Shown here: positions 53,966-63,114 of the stretch, in pieces
Position numbering within the stretch: position 1 is the stretch's first letter
Layout: each line of letters begins with the position of its first letter
Assembly: GCF_000166415.1 (NCBI RefSeq)
Contig: NC_014654.1
Span: 682,001 to 746,000 of the forward strand
Length of the DNA stretch: 64,000 nt
Reading direction: 5' to 3'
DNA from: Halanaerobium hydrogeniformans
GTDB taxonomy: Bacteria > Bacillota > Halanaerobiia > Halanaerobiales > Halanaerobiaceae
The notes under the pieces: model-generated
Seen by the model: only the letters and a program-made list of their open reading frames with translations
Told to the model about the DNA's origin: nothing
Databases searched by the model: none
Translations under genes and position numbers: made by a program

Positions 53966-54988
53966 ATGATTGTATATTTTAAAGAAAATAGAAGAGAGCT
54001 AATTTATAATTTATCCTTCGTATTATTTTTTATTATTTTATTTAGCATTGCTGCTTCTAGAGAAATTGGTTTTGATCGAGATTCAATTGTTTTTGCTGAA
54101 GTTATTTATGATTTTTTAAATGGAGAAATAAACATAAATTTGATTGATAAAGAGCCAACTTTCTGGTTGATAATTTTAATTTCTGATTATCTTTTTTCAG
54201 ATCCTGTATCTGGAGTATTTATTATATATTCTGCTATAAGTATCTCTATAAAACTATATGTAATTAAAAAATTATCTTTATCACCATTTTTAAGCATTAT
54301 TGTTTATATTTCTTTATATTATATTCTGCATGAACTGACTCAATTTAGAATAGGTGTTGCAGCGGCTTTTTTCTTACTTAGTATAGATGATATTTATAAA
54401 AAAAATTTTAAGGGGTTTTTATTAAAATATTTTTTAGCAATTTTATTTCATTACTCAGCTGTTATTATCTTCCCCCTATATTTTATTAATCAGAAAAAGA
54501 AACACTTAAATTATTATTATTTTCTTCCTGTTTTAGCTTTGTTAATTTCTTTATATCCAAACTTTCTAATGAATTTTATTAAATTATTAATCCCAATTTT
54601 ACCGATTTTTTTGGGAGATAAATTGGATTTATATTTTCAAATTTATGAGCAAGGAGTTCATACAGACATTAATTTATTTAATTTTTATATTTTATCTTTA
54701 ATTTTTATATATTATTTTGCTCTTTATTTTTCTGGAAATTTTAAGTCTGATTACGATATAATTCATTTAAAAATTATGGGTATTATGATTTTTTCCTTTT
54801 ATACTTTTGCTTTTTTGCCTGTTTTATCATTTAGGATTTCAGAATTTTTAGGAGTAATTCTGATAATTTTTTTAGCAAACTTAACTCATATCTTTGATAA
54901 TATAATTCTTGCTAAAATATTATTAATTTTATATTCTTCAACAATGCTATATAATTATCTCTTTATTCAAAATATGTTAAGATTTTAA
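53966..54988 (+). CDS. EpsG-like polysaccharide polymerase (membrane)
   Basis: About 340 residues with ten or so membrane helices; aromatic- and Ile/Leu-rich. REIGFDRDSIVFAEV in the first external loop and YYILHELTQFRIGVAAAFFL with the conserved Gln-Arg are typical for EpsG/Wzy-type proteins that join repeat units outside the membrane. ATG 53966 is chosen because GAGGT lies upstream; a GTG at 53951 is also in frame. Confidence 0.8.
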   Translation: MIVYFKENRRELIYNLSFVLFFIILFSIAASREIGFDRDSIVFAEVIYDFLNGEININLIDKEPTFWLIILISDYLFSDPVSGVFIIYSAISISIKLYVIKKLSLSPFLSIIVYISLYYILHELTQFRIGVAAAFFLLSIDDIYKKNFKGFLLKYFLAILFHYSAVIIFPLYFINQKKKHLNYYYFLPVLALLISLYPNFLMNFIKLLIPILPIFLGDKLDLYFQIYEQGVHTDINLFNFYILSLIFIYYFALYFSGNFKSDYDIIHLKIMGIMIFSFYTFAFLPVLSFRISEFLGVILIIFLANLTHIFDNIILAKILLILYSSTMLYNYLFIQNMLRF

Positions 54989-55007
54989 TTTAATGGAGTT
55001 GAATATT

Positions 55008-55928
55008 ATGCATCAAAAAATAGATATTCTTCTGGCTGTATATAATGGAGAAAAATTTTTAGCAGAACAGTTAGAATCCATAATAAACCAGAGCTATAAA
55101 AACTGGAACTTGTTAATTCGTGATGATAACTCTAAAGATGATAGTTTAAGAATTATTAATAAATTTCAAAAAAGAGATCAAAGAATTACTGTAATTAAAG
55201 ATGAAATTGGAAATTTAGGTGTTAATAAAAACTTTCAAGTTTTACTAAATAATTCAAAAGCAGAATATATAGCTTTTGCAGATCAAGATGATTACTGGTT
55301 AGAAGAGAAAATAGAAATGCTATATAATAAAATTAAAGAAATAGAGACCAAAAAAACTCAGCCTTCTTTAGTACATTCTGATGCATTTGTTGCAGATGCA
55401 AATTTAAATATTATTGCTAATGAATTTATAGGAGCAAGAGCTCTTGAAAAGGGATTAAACAAAATTATTTTTTCTCCTTTTGTTCAGGGAGCTTCAATGC
55501 TGATAAACAAGAGTCTTAAAAAAGAAGTTATAGATTATTTAGGAGATTTTAAACTTTATGATTATTATATTTCTCTAATAAACGAGGCTATTGGTAAAAG
55601 AGCTTACATTAATCAGCCTTTAATGTATTATAGGCAGCATCAAAATAACCTAATTGGTGCTTCTCCACATATTTTAGTAAAATTATGGCAAAAAATAATT
55701 GGCGGTTATAATTCTATTAGTAATGATCAATATCAGATGTTAAATATCATTTTTAATGACTTCTATGATTTAATAAAGTATGAAAACAAAAAATATTTAG
55801 AAGCATATTTTAGAATTATTAATTCCAATAATATTTTAGAAATGTTTAATCTGATAAGAAAATATAAATTTAGTTATTGTTATGGGTCAATACCCTTAAT
55901 GATAAAAATCTTAATTGAAAAAAAATAA
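55008..55928 (+). CDS. GT2-family glycosyltransferase
   Basis: 306 residues from ATG 55008 (GGAG upstream; an ATG at 54993 carries that RBS). GT-A domain: IDILLAVYNGEKFLAEQLES, IRDDNSKDDSL and AFADQDDYWLEEKIE with the DQDD metal site. C-terminal half: FVQGASMLINKSLKKEV and PLMYYRQHQNNLIG. It resembles rhamnosyl- or galactosyltransferases of O-antigen clusters. Soluble or peripheral. Confidence 0.86.
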   Translation: MHQKIDILLAVYNGEKFLAEQLESIINQSYKNWNLLIRDDNSKDDSLRIINKFQKRDQRITVIKDEIGNLGVNKNFQVLLNNSKAEYIAFADQDDYWLEEKIEMLYNKIKEIETKKTQPSLVHSDAFVADANLNIIANEFIGARALEKGLNKIIFSPFVQGASMLINKSLKKEVIDYLGDFKLYDYYISLINEAIGKRAYINQPLMYYRQHQNNLIGASPHILVKLWQKIIGGYNSISNDQYQMLNIIFNDFYDLIKYENKKYLEAYFRIINSNNILEMFNLIRKYKFSYCYGSIPLMIKILIEKK

Positions 55929-55978
55929 TCTAAAATTAAATTTTTATAATCTGTTTTATGATTTAACTGGAGGACAAA

Positions 55979-56749
55979 ATGAATAAAATAACAGTTTCTA
56001 TTGTCACATATAATAGCCAAGATTTTATAGAAAGAGCAGTCAAAAGCCTGATTAAAAACTTATTATTTATTAAATATAAAATATTTTTGATTGATAATGC
56101 TTCTCAAGATAATACATTATCAATAGTTAAATATTTAGCTAAATTAGATAATAATATAGAAATAATAAAAAATGATTATAACATTGGCTTTGGAGCTGCA
56201 CATAATAAAGTATTAAATTTTATTGATTCAGATTATCATATTGTAATGAACCCAGATATTGTAATAACAACAAATGTAATTAAAGAATTGATAGATTATA
56301 TAAAAAATGATAAAAAAATAGGGTTAGTAGTCCCTATGCTCAAATATCCAAATGGAAAAATACAATATACTGCTCGACGCGAAATTACTTTTCTTGATCT
56401 ATTAATTAGGAGATTTTTTCCTAATCAATTTAAGCAAAGGCAGAATTATCATAAAAGATTAAATCAAATCAAAAAGCCAATAAAAATTGAATTTGCCTCT
56501 GGAGCTTTTCAATTATTTAGAACTGACATTTTTAAACAAATTAATGGTTTTGATGAGAATTTTTTTATCTATTTAGAAGATGCTGATATTACAAAGAGAG
56601 TAAACAAAGTTTCTAATACAATTTTTTATCCACATAATTATGTTATACACCACTGGAATAAAGAATCTTACAAAGAAATTAATGCTTTTATTTATCATTT
56701 AAAATCAATGTATTATTATTTTAAAAAATGGGGATTTAAGTTATATTAA
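55979..56749 (+). CDS. GT2-family glycosyltransferase (rhamnosyltransferase-like)
   Basis: 256 residues. GT-A start KITVSIVTYNSQDFIERAVK, then IDNASQDNTLSI, NIGFGAAHNKVL and IVMNPDIVITTNVI, the NPD metal-binding site of the rhamnosyltransferase group. FASGAFQLFRTDIFKQINGF and FFIYLEDADITKRV complete the domain. RBS GGAGGAC before ATG. One of three GT2 proteins in the cluster, consistent with a repeat unit of several sugars. Confidence 0.87.
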   Translation: MNKITVSIVTYNSQDFIERAVKSLIKNLLFIKYKIFLIDNASQDNTLSIVKYLAKLDNNIEIIKNDYNIGFGAAHNKVLNFIDSDYHIVMNPDIVITTNVIKELIDYIKNDKKIGLVVPMLKYPNGKIQYTARREITFLDLLIRRFFPNQFKQRQNYHKRLNQIKKPIKIEFASGAFQLFRTDIFKQINGFDENFFIYLEDADITKRVNKVSNTIFYPHNYVIHHWNKESYKEINAFIYHLKSMYYYFKKWGFKLY

Positions 56750-56778
56750 ATTAGAATGATATGAAAGGAGCGAGGAAT

Positions 56779-57744
56779 GTGAGAATTTTAATTGCAGGAG
56801 GAGCAGGTTTTATTGGCAGCAATTTCATATATTATATGAATGATAATTATCCTGAGTATAAATTATTTTGTCTTGATGCTTTAACTTATGCTGGAAATTT
56901 AAATAATTTAAAGCACATTATAGGTAAAAAAAACTTCAGTTTTTATAAAGGGAATATTTGTGATCGCAATTTTGTTTACAGATTTTTTAGAGAAATGGAA
57001 TTTGAATTAGTTATTAATTTCGCTGCTGAATCTCATGTTGACAAGTCAATAACAGAACCAGTAATTTTTTTAGAAAGTAATGTTAAAGGTACCCAGGTTT
57101 TATTAGATGCTTGTAAAAAGTTTGGTGTGAAAAAATTTCATCAGATTTCAACAGATGAAGTATATGGTTCTTTACCATTAGAAAAAAAAGAACTAAAGTT
57201 TACTGAACAATCAGTACTAAATCCATCATCACCTTATTCTGCCTCTAAAGCAGCAGCTGATCTTTTGGTTAAGTCTTATTATAAAACTTACAATCTAGCA
57301 ATTACAATTTCGCGTTGTTCTAATAATTATGGTCCTTATCAACTTTCTGAGAAGCTTATTCCCCTTATGATTATCAAAGCTTTAAAAAACGAGAAGCTAC
57401 CTATTTATGGAGATGGAAAAAATATTAGAGATTGGATTCATGTGAAAGACCATTGTCAAGCCATAGATTTAATCGTTCATAAAAGCAAGCCTGGAGAAGT
57501 TTATAATATCGGTGGTGGGTATGAAAAAAACAATTTGCAGGTAGTAAAAACAATTTTAAAAGAATTAAAAAAGCCATTATCTTTAATTTCTTTTGTCAAA
57601 GATAGAAAAGGTCATGATTTAAGATATGCAGTTGATATAAGAAAGATGAATTATGAATTTGATTGGCAGCCTCAAATTGATTTCAAAAATGGATTAAAAC
57701 AAACAATAAAGTGGTATTTAGAAAATCAAAATTGGTGGGAGTAA
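56779..57744 (+). CDS. rfbB: dTDP-glucose 4,6-dehydratase
   Basis: 321 residues from GTG 56779, behind GGAGCGAGG; an ATG at 56761 would include the RBS. RILIAGGAGFIGSNFIYYMN, LTYAGNLNNLKHI, NFAAESHVDKSI, STDEVYGSL and YSASKAAADLLVKSYYKTY are all classical RmlB motifs, with the catalytic Asp-Glu and Tyr-Lys in place. It completes the dTDP-rhamnose set (rfbA 48886, rfbC 51677, rfbD 53119). Confidence 0.94.
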   Translation: MRILIAGGAGFIGSNFIYYMNDNYPEYKLFCLDALTYAGNLNNLKHIIGKKNFSFYKGNICDRNFVYRFFREMEFELVINFAAESHVDKSITEPVIFLESNVKGTQVLLDACKKFGVKKFHQISTDEVYGSLPLEKKELKFTEQSVLNPSSPYSASKAAADLLVKSYYKTYNLAITISRCSNNYGPYQLSEKLIPLMIIKALKNEKLPIYGDGKNIRDWIHVKDHCQAIDLIVHKSKPGEVYNIGGGYEKNNLQVVKTILKELKKPLSLISFVKDRKGHDLRYAVDIRKMNYEFDWQPQIDFKNGLKQTIKWYLENQNWWE

Positions 57745-57798
57745 ATATAAGATTATTGAATATAAAATTTAAATTACTTAAGTTTGGTGGGATATAAA

Positions 57799-59127
57799 AT
57801 GAAGGAAAAATCAAATATTTTAACAGCAGCTCTCATAATAGCATTATTATCTGTGCTGATTGATATAGAGTTATTTTCTTTTATTACTTTAAATATTTCA
57901 ACTGCAGAGTTGGGCTTATTATTTTTTATTTTGATTTCAATTTATATAATGGATTATAAAAAGATAATTATGAGCTATTCTGATAAGTTTGTCTCATTAA
58001 AAATGGGAGAAAAATTAATTATAATAATTACTCTGATTATTCTAATTATAACTTCGGTTTTCAGTCCTTATTTTATTGAAGCACTTAAAGCAAACCTGAG
58101 ACTAACTGCTGTTTCTATTTTTGCTTTATTATTTGTTTATAGCTGGAAAAATAAATATCTAAAAAAAAGACTGCTCAAAAAATTCTTGTTAATTATTTCT
58201 TTTATTTCAACTTTATTAGTTGGCTTACAGTACATTTTCCCACGTTTAAACCTGCTAATGATCAATCTTTTCGCAGATGGATTTGCTAATTATGGAAATA
58301 GTTTGGCAAGACCTATAGGAACTACCCATCATCCTAATTTAATTGCCTGGTTTTTAATGGCCGCATTTATATACATATTAAGTGACAAATTCTTTTCAAA
58401 TTATCTCAATAATAATTTTCTCCTGGCTTTAATGTTAATATTTTTCTTTTCTTTTTCTATAGCAACCACACAGTCGCGCAATGCATGGTTAGTTTTTATT
58501 TTTGCAATGGGATTTATTATTTTATTCTTTCCTTTAAAAAGAATAAAATTATATGCTTTATCAGCTATTTTAATTCTAATTATGAGTATTTTTCTATTTT
58601 TTCCTGCTAGAACTGATATTTATTCTGAAGTTTCAGCTTTTTTAAATAGTATAGGTTTAGAAAATATTGAAATCACAAGAGATGAAAATATTAATAAAAA
58701 ACTTAGAAATTGGCAGGCAGAAGCTTCTCGCTTGGCTCTGTGGGAAGCAGCTTATAATATTGGCTTAGAAAATCCCTGGACAGGTGTAGGTAGAGGAGTA
58801 TTTAAAAATGTTTTTCCCGAATATATATCAGAAAAAAATGATACAGAATGGGCTGAATCGAATCTAGGCAACTTTTATTCTCATAATCTATTACTATCCT
58901 CGTGGGCTGAGTTTGGTATCATTGCCACCCTTTTTATTATGATATTTTCAATTTATTTATTTGTAAATATTATAACTTTAAGTTCAATTAATTTATTAGC
59001 TTTTTTTATAGTTGTTTTAGCTTCGGGAATATTTGATGATTTTTCTTATTTTTATATTTATTTAGTTTATACCTTTGTTTTTGCATTTATATTATTTGAA
59101 AATCATAAAAAATATAATCTGAATTAA
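57799..59127 (+). CDS. O-antigen ligase-like membrane protein (Wzy_C)
   Basis: About 442 residues with 11-12 membrane helices. The large external loop near the end of the middle third holds WTGVGRGVFKNVFPEYISEK and FYSHNLLLSSWAEFG, the signature of the O-antigen ligase/polymerase domain; GTTHHPNLIAWFLMA and TTQSRNAWLV are also typical. It ligates or polymerises lipid-linked glycan at the outer face. ATG 57799 follows GGTGGGA. With the EpsG-like gene it leaves two candidates for polymerase. Confidence 0.85.
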   Translation: MKEKSNILTAALIIALLSVLIDIELFSFITLNISTAELGLLFFILISIYIMDYKKIIMSYSDKFVSLKMGEKLIIIITLIILIITSVFSPYFIEALKANLRLTAVSIFALLFVYSWKNKYLKKRLLKKFLLIISFISTLLVGLQYIFPRLNLLMINLFADGFANYGNSLARPIGTTHHPNLIAWFLMAAFIYILSDKFFSNYLNNNFLLALMLIFFFSFSIATTQSRNAWLVFIFAMGFIILFFPLKRIKLYALSAILILIMSIFLFFPARTDIYSEVSAFLNSIGLENIEITRDENINKKLRNWQAEASRLALWEAAYNIGLENPWTGVGRGVFKNVFPEYISEKNDTEWAESNLGNFYSHNLLLSSWAEFGIIATLFIMIFSIYLFVNIITLSSINLLAFFIVVLASGIFDDFSYFYIYLVYTFVFAFILFENHKKYNLN

Positions 59128-59163
59128 GAATTTCAAAACTATAATTGAATTAGGGAGATATAT

Positions 59164-60969
59164 ATGAAGATATTATTTTTATTAAGCTTATTTATAATCA
59201 TATATGGTTATTTTGTTTATCCGTTATTATTATTTATCACTGTTAAATTTATAAAAAAGGATGAGATTAATTTTGATGGAAATGAAGAATTGCCGACGAT
59301 AACTATGATTACTGCTGCTTATAATGAAGAAAACATAATAGAAGAAAAAATAAAAAACTTTTATAAGCTTAAATATCCTGAGGATAAATTAGAAATTTTA
59401 CTTGCTTCAGATGGAAGCACTGATCTTAGTAGTAAAATAATTGCTGCTAATAAAGGCAAAAAAATTAAATTTTTCGATTATAATTTTCGTAGGGGAAAAT
59501 CAGCTGTTATTAACTCATTGATTAAAGAAGCTAAGGGAGAAATTTTAGTTTTTTCAGATGCAAACACGATTTTAGAATCTGATATTTTAATAAAGTTAGT
59601 TAGACCTTTTAATAATACGCAAATTGGAGGAGTTAGCGGCAATTTAATCTTTGAAAATCCTAATTCTAATCCTGGTGGTGAAGGAGAAAAGCTTTATAGT
59701 ATTTACAAAAATTATCTCAAAGAGCTTGAAAGTAAATTCAAGACAATAATTTCGGTAGAAGGAGCTATATATGCTATTCGGAAAAAATTGTTTTCTCCAA
59801 TACCCGAAAATACAATTGTTGATGATTTTATAATTGCAATTTTAATAATAACTAAGGGATACAAAATACATTATCAAAAGTCTGCTAGAGCATATGAAAA
59901 TACAGCTTTATCTTTGAGTGATGAATTCAAGAGAAGAATCAGAATTGGAACAGGTAATCTGCAGTCAATATCTTTGCTAAAAGATATATTTTCTTTTAAA
60001 AATTATAAAATATTATTTATGTTTTCGTCTCATAAGATAAGTAGATGGTTAGTTCCTTTTGCAATCATCACAACTTTTATTAGCAATTATTTTCTTTATG
60101 GCAATCACATTTTTTATCAGATAGCTTTTTATTTACAAATATTATCTTACTTTATTATAATTTTTGTCCATTTTCTAAATAGATTAAATATTCCTATTGG
60201 GAAATTATATATACCCTATTATTTTTTGGCGATGAATATAGCTCTACTTTACGGTTATATTAATTTCATTTTTAAAGCAAAAGATGCTAAATGGGAAAAA
60301 ATAGCTAGACAAAATAAAGTGGCTAAAAATAGCAAGCAAAAACAAGCACGTAGAGAATATGATTTTATTAAGCGGATAATGGATCTCATATTATCACTAT
60401 TAGCATTAATCCTGCTATTGCCGTTATTTTTTATCATCGCTTTTTTGATAAAAAAAGAAGATGGAGGTCCAGTAATTTTTAGCCAAAATAGGATCGGAAA
60501 AAATAAAACAGAATTTAAATTATATAAATTTAGAACCATGGTGGTTGATGCTGAAGAAAAATTGAATAAAATGATTTCAGAAAATGAAAAAATCAAAGGA
60601 GAATATTTATCTAATTATAAATTAAAGAATGACCCTAGAATAACTGAGATCGGGAAAATTTTAAGAAAATTACGTTTAGATGAGTTACCACAAATTATTA
60701 ATATTCTTAAAGGTGAGATGAGTATAGTTGGTCCTAGGCCGGTATTAGAAAAAGAACTAAAAAGACATTATGGGAAAATTGGGGAAAAAGTCTTTTCTAT
60801 AAAACCGGGTTTGACAGGTTATTGGCAATCAGAAGCGATCAAAAATGAAATAGATTATCAGCAGCGAATAACTTTAGATCTTAAATATTTAAAAGAAAGA
60901 AATATTTTATTAGACTTAAAACTGATTATTAAAACTCTTAAAGATATTATAGTTTTTGAAGAATTCTAA
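59164..60969 (+). CDS. Fusion of GT2 glycosyltransferase and initiating sugar transferase
   Basis: 601 residues. The N-terminal half is a processive-type GT2: PTITMITAAYNEENIIEEKI, LASDGSTDLSS, FSDANTILES, EGAIYAIRKKLF and RRIRIGTGNLQS (in place of QXXRW), followed by three to four helices. From about residue 395 a bacterial sugar transferase begins: YDFIKRIMDLILSLLALILL, FSQNRIGKNKTEF, YKFRTMVVDAE, LDELPQIINILKGEMSIVGP and KPGLTGYWQ. So one polypeptide may both load the first sugar on undecaprenyl phosphate and add another. It ends the cluster. Confidence 0.87.
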   Translation: MKILFLLSLFIIIYGYFVYPLLLFITVKFIKKDEINFDGNEELPTITMITAAYNEENIIEEKIKNFYKLKYPEDKLEILLASDGSTDLSSKIIAANKGKKIKFFDYNFRRGKSAVINSLIKEAKGEILVFSDANTILESDILIKLVRPFNNTQIGGVSGNLIFENPNSNPGGEGEKLYSIYKNYLKELESKFKTIISVEGAIYAIRKKLFSPIPENTIVDDFIIAILIITKGYKIHYQKSARAYENTALSLSDEFKRRIRIGTGNLQSISLLKDIFSFKNYKILFMFSSHKISRWLVPFAIITTFISNYFLYGNHIFYQIAFYLQILSYFIIIFVHFLNRLNIPIGKLYIPYYFLAMNIALLYGYINFIFKAKDAKWEKIARQNKVAKNSKQKQARREYDFIKRIMDLILSLLALILLLPLFFIIAFLIKKEDGGPVIFSQNRIGKNKTEFKLYKFRTMVVDAEEKLNKMISENEKIKGEYLSNYKLKNDPRITEIGKILRKLRLDELPQIINILKGEMSIVGPRPVLEKELKRHYGKIGEKVFSIKPGLTGYWQSEAIKNEIDYQQRITLDLKYLKERNILLDLKLIIKTLKDIIVFEEF

Positions 60970-61068
60970 TTGCTCTAAAAGAAATCCTATACTATTCTAT
61001 TAGTGCTGTAAGTATCTCACAATAATTTAATTGAATAGAGCCGTATATTTTAATATAATCAAGTCTAG

Positions 61069-61233
61069 GCAAGAGTTTCTCGAGCATACAAAGATAATTC
61101 TAATGTTTTAGTACAGGTAGTTAATGTAACTGCCAGAATAATTTTTGCTGAAGAATTATTTGTTATTCAGGAAAATGGTCTGATTAATATTGATGTTCCA
61201 GATGATATATACGTTAATAATGTTGATATTTAA
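61069..61233 (+). pseudogene. Short orphan 3' gene fragment
   Basis: Open frame without start: ARVSRAYKDNSNVLVQVVNV, then TARIIFAEELFVIQENGL and VPDDIYVNNVDI, ending in TAA at 61231-61233. It begins directly after a TAG and has no RBS. It looks like the tail of a beta-rich protein lost when the cluster was exchanged. No family recognised. The rest of 60970-61277 holds nothing I can identify. Confidence 0.35.
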
Positions 61234-61277
61234 ATCTATTTAAAAGCACTATTTAATAAATCAAAATTTCACTTAAG

Positions 61278-61322
61278 GTCAGAAATTTAGAAAACTGGCT
61301 GATATAAACAGCCAGTTATAAT
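61278..61322 (+). repeat. 45-bp direct repeat, right copy
   Basis: Identical to 46432-46476. Here the bases still spell the last 14 codons and stop of the ABC transporter (ending DINSQL) but no gene body precedes them. It lies 20 bases before the DUF2905 gene. Confidence 0.95.
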
Positions 61323-61342
61323 TTAAAAAGGAGTTAACTAAG

Positions 61343-61573
61343 ATGATATTTAGGAATATTGGATTTTTAATGATAGTTGTTGGTCTTATAATGGTAGTTT
61401 TAGGTGCCCTCTTTTTTATTTCTGGAGATCATTTTTCCTGGCTGGGCAATCTACCCGGTGATCTTAGAATAGAGAGGGATAATTTCACCCTCTATTTTCC
61501 GATAACCACCATGATAATAATTTCGATTCTTTTAAATATCATCGTCAGGATCTTTCTTTATTTTTTTAGATAA
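61343..61573 (+). CDS. DUF2905 family small membrane protein
   Basis: 76 residues with two membrane helices (IGFLMIVVGLIMVVLGALFF and TTMIIISILLNIIVRIF) joined by a short loop, LGNLPGDLRIERDNFTLYFP, the DUF2905 signature. Family members are often found near ruvB/queA or as single genes; function unknown. RBS AAAGGAG before ATG. The 45-bp repeat just upstream suggests it was once the direct neighbour of the ABC gene. Confidence 0.87.
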   Translation: MIFRNIGFLMIVVGLIMVVLGALFFISGDHFSWLGNLPGDLRIERDNFTLYFPITTMIIISILLNIIVRIFLYFFR

Positions 61574-61575
61574 GA

Positions 61576-61920
61576 CTATTCTTCTTCTTGAGATTTATAA
61601 GTTATAATTTCTATTTCTTCTACTGTTACCAGGCCATCTTTGACCATTTCTTCAACCATAGGAATTACAGCTTCTATTTTTTCTGCCTTATCGACAACTT
61701 CAACTATAATAGGTAAGTCTTCAGAAAGCTCCCAGATATGAGAACTTTTAATTTTTGTGCTGAGACCAAAACCTTCAATACCGGCAATTGCTGTTGCACC
61801 TGCAAGACCCTTTTCCTTGAACTTCATTATTAATTGTTCATAGAGTGGTTCACCCTGCCATTGATCAGTTTCACCAATATAAATTTTTAAGATTTTTCCT
61901 TCACCAATCATTTTATTCAC
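61576..61920 (-). CDS. DUF190 family PII-like protein
   Basis: 114 residues with a ferredoxin-like PII fold: ILKIYIGETDQWQGEPLYEQ, then KGLAGATAIAGIEGFG and LPIIVEVVDKAEKI. DUF190 proteins often accompany ion channels or carriers and may regulate them by binding nucleotides. It is ten bases downstream of the antiporter gene on the same strand, supporting such a role. RBS AGGGGTG. Confidence 0.88.
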   Translation of the reverse strand: MNKMIGEGKILKIYIGETDQWQGEPLYEQLIMKFKEKGLAGATAIAGIEGFGLSTKIKSSHIWELSEDLPIIVEVVDKAEKIEAVIPMVEEMVKDGLVTVEEIEIITYKSQEEE

Positions 61921-61929
61921 CCCTTTAAT

Positions 61930-63114
61930 TTATTTTTTACTGAGCCATCTTTCACCACTAAATTTAATCCCTACAGCACCCAGGGGAGCAGTTATAATAA
62001 TAGCTAATACTGCTATAGCTAGGATCAGTTCTCCTGATTCAACACCTGCTGCCAGTGGAACAGCACCAATTGCCGCCTGAACAGTTGCTTTGGGAGTATA
62101 GGCAATAACAGCAAAAAATCTTTCTTTCCAGTTAAAATCTGTACCTGCTACAGAAAGGAGAACCCCTGCCGATCTTGCCAGAAGTCCAGCTGTAATAATT
62201 ATAAGTCCCAGTATACCAGATTCAAAAGCAAGATAAATATTTACTTCTGCACCTACCAACACAAAAAGCATAATTTCTGCAAAGACCCAGATTTTATTAA
62301 ATTTCGAAGATAATCTTTTCCCCAGAATTTTATATCTTTCCTGAAGAACAAAACCAATTGTCATCACTCCAAGTAGAGCTGCAATAGGTATTATACCTTC
62401 TAGAACCTCTTCAAAACCTGTCAGCAAAATAGCAGAACTTAAGATTAAGAGAGCCTTTTTAGTATCACGCATATGATATTTTTTAAACAAATAGACGAGA
62501 ATAAAGCCAGCAATTATACCCAAAATTATACCGATAATTATTGAGACAGGAACATTAAATATTTGCTGTCCAATACTAAGGTGACTTCCTCCATACATAC
62601 CTAAAAAGGTAGAAAAAATGGTAATTGCAATAACATCATCAATTGAAGCACCTGTTAAGATTAAAGTTGGAATACCTTTTTCAGCTCCGCGATTATCATT
62701 AATTAAAGATAACATCTGGGGAACAACCACTGCAGGGGAGACAGCTGCAACAATAAAAGCAAGCATCCCTGCTTCAATAATCGAAAGAGAAAATATGTAG
62801 CGGGAAATAAATAAGATGGTTATTCCTTCCATAACACCCGGAATAAAGCTAAGTTTTACTGCAGGTAAACCTACTTTTTTTAAGGTATCTTTTTCTATAC
62901 CAAGACCTGCTCTTATTAAAATTATTATTAAAGCTATTTTCCTTAAATCAGCTGAAATATTTAAAATATCACCACTAATTAAAGAAAATCCATAAGGACC
63001 AATCAAAACTCCTAAAATCAACATTCCCAATAAACTGGGTAGTTTTATTTTTTCAAAAATTTTATTTATCAATAATGCTAAAATCAAAATTAATGCAAGG
63101 CTAAATGCCATCAA
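61930..63114 (-). CDS. Cation/proton antiporter (CPA family)
   Basis: 394 residues with about twelve helices. LGMLILGVLIGPYGFSLISG is the N-terminal Na/H exchanger signature. The ASIDDVIAITIF segment carries the Asp pair of CPA transport sites, and VVAVSP-like AAVSPAVVVPQM precedes it. It exchanges Na+ or K+ for protons across the membrane. There is no C-terminal TrkA domain; the following DUF190 protein may take the regulatory part. The start directly follows the stop of the upstream coiled-coil gene. Confidence 0.88.
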   Translation of the reverse strand: MMAFSLALILILALLINKIFEKIKLPSLLGMLILGVLIGPYGFSLISGDILNISADLRKIALIIILIRAGLGIEKDTLKKVGLPAVKLSFIPGVMEGITILFISRYIFSLSIIEAGMLAFIVAAVSPAVVVPQMLSLINDNRGAEKGIPTLILTGASIDDVIAITIFSTFLGMYGGSHLSIGQQIFNVPVSIIIGIILGIIAGFILVYLFKKYHMRDTKKALLILSSAILLTGFEEVLEGIIPIAALLGVMTIGFVLQERYKILGKRLSSKFNKIWVFAEIMLFVLVGAEVNIYLAFESGILGLIIITAGLLARSAGVLLSVAGTDFNWKERFFAVIAYTPKATVQAAIGAVPLAAGVESGELILAIAVLAIIITAPLGAVGIKFSGERWLSKK

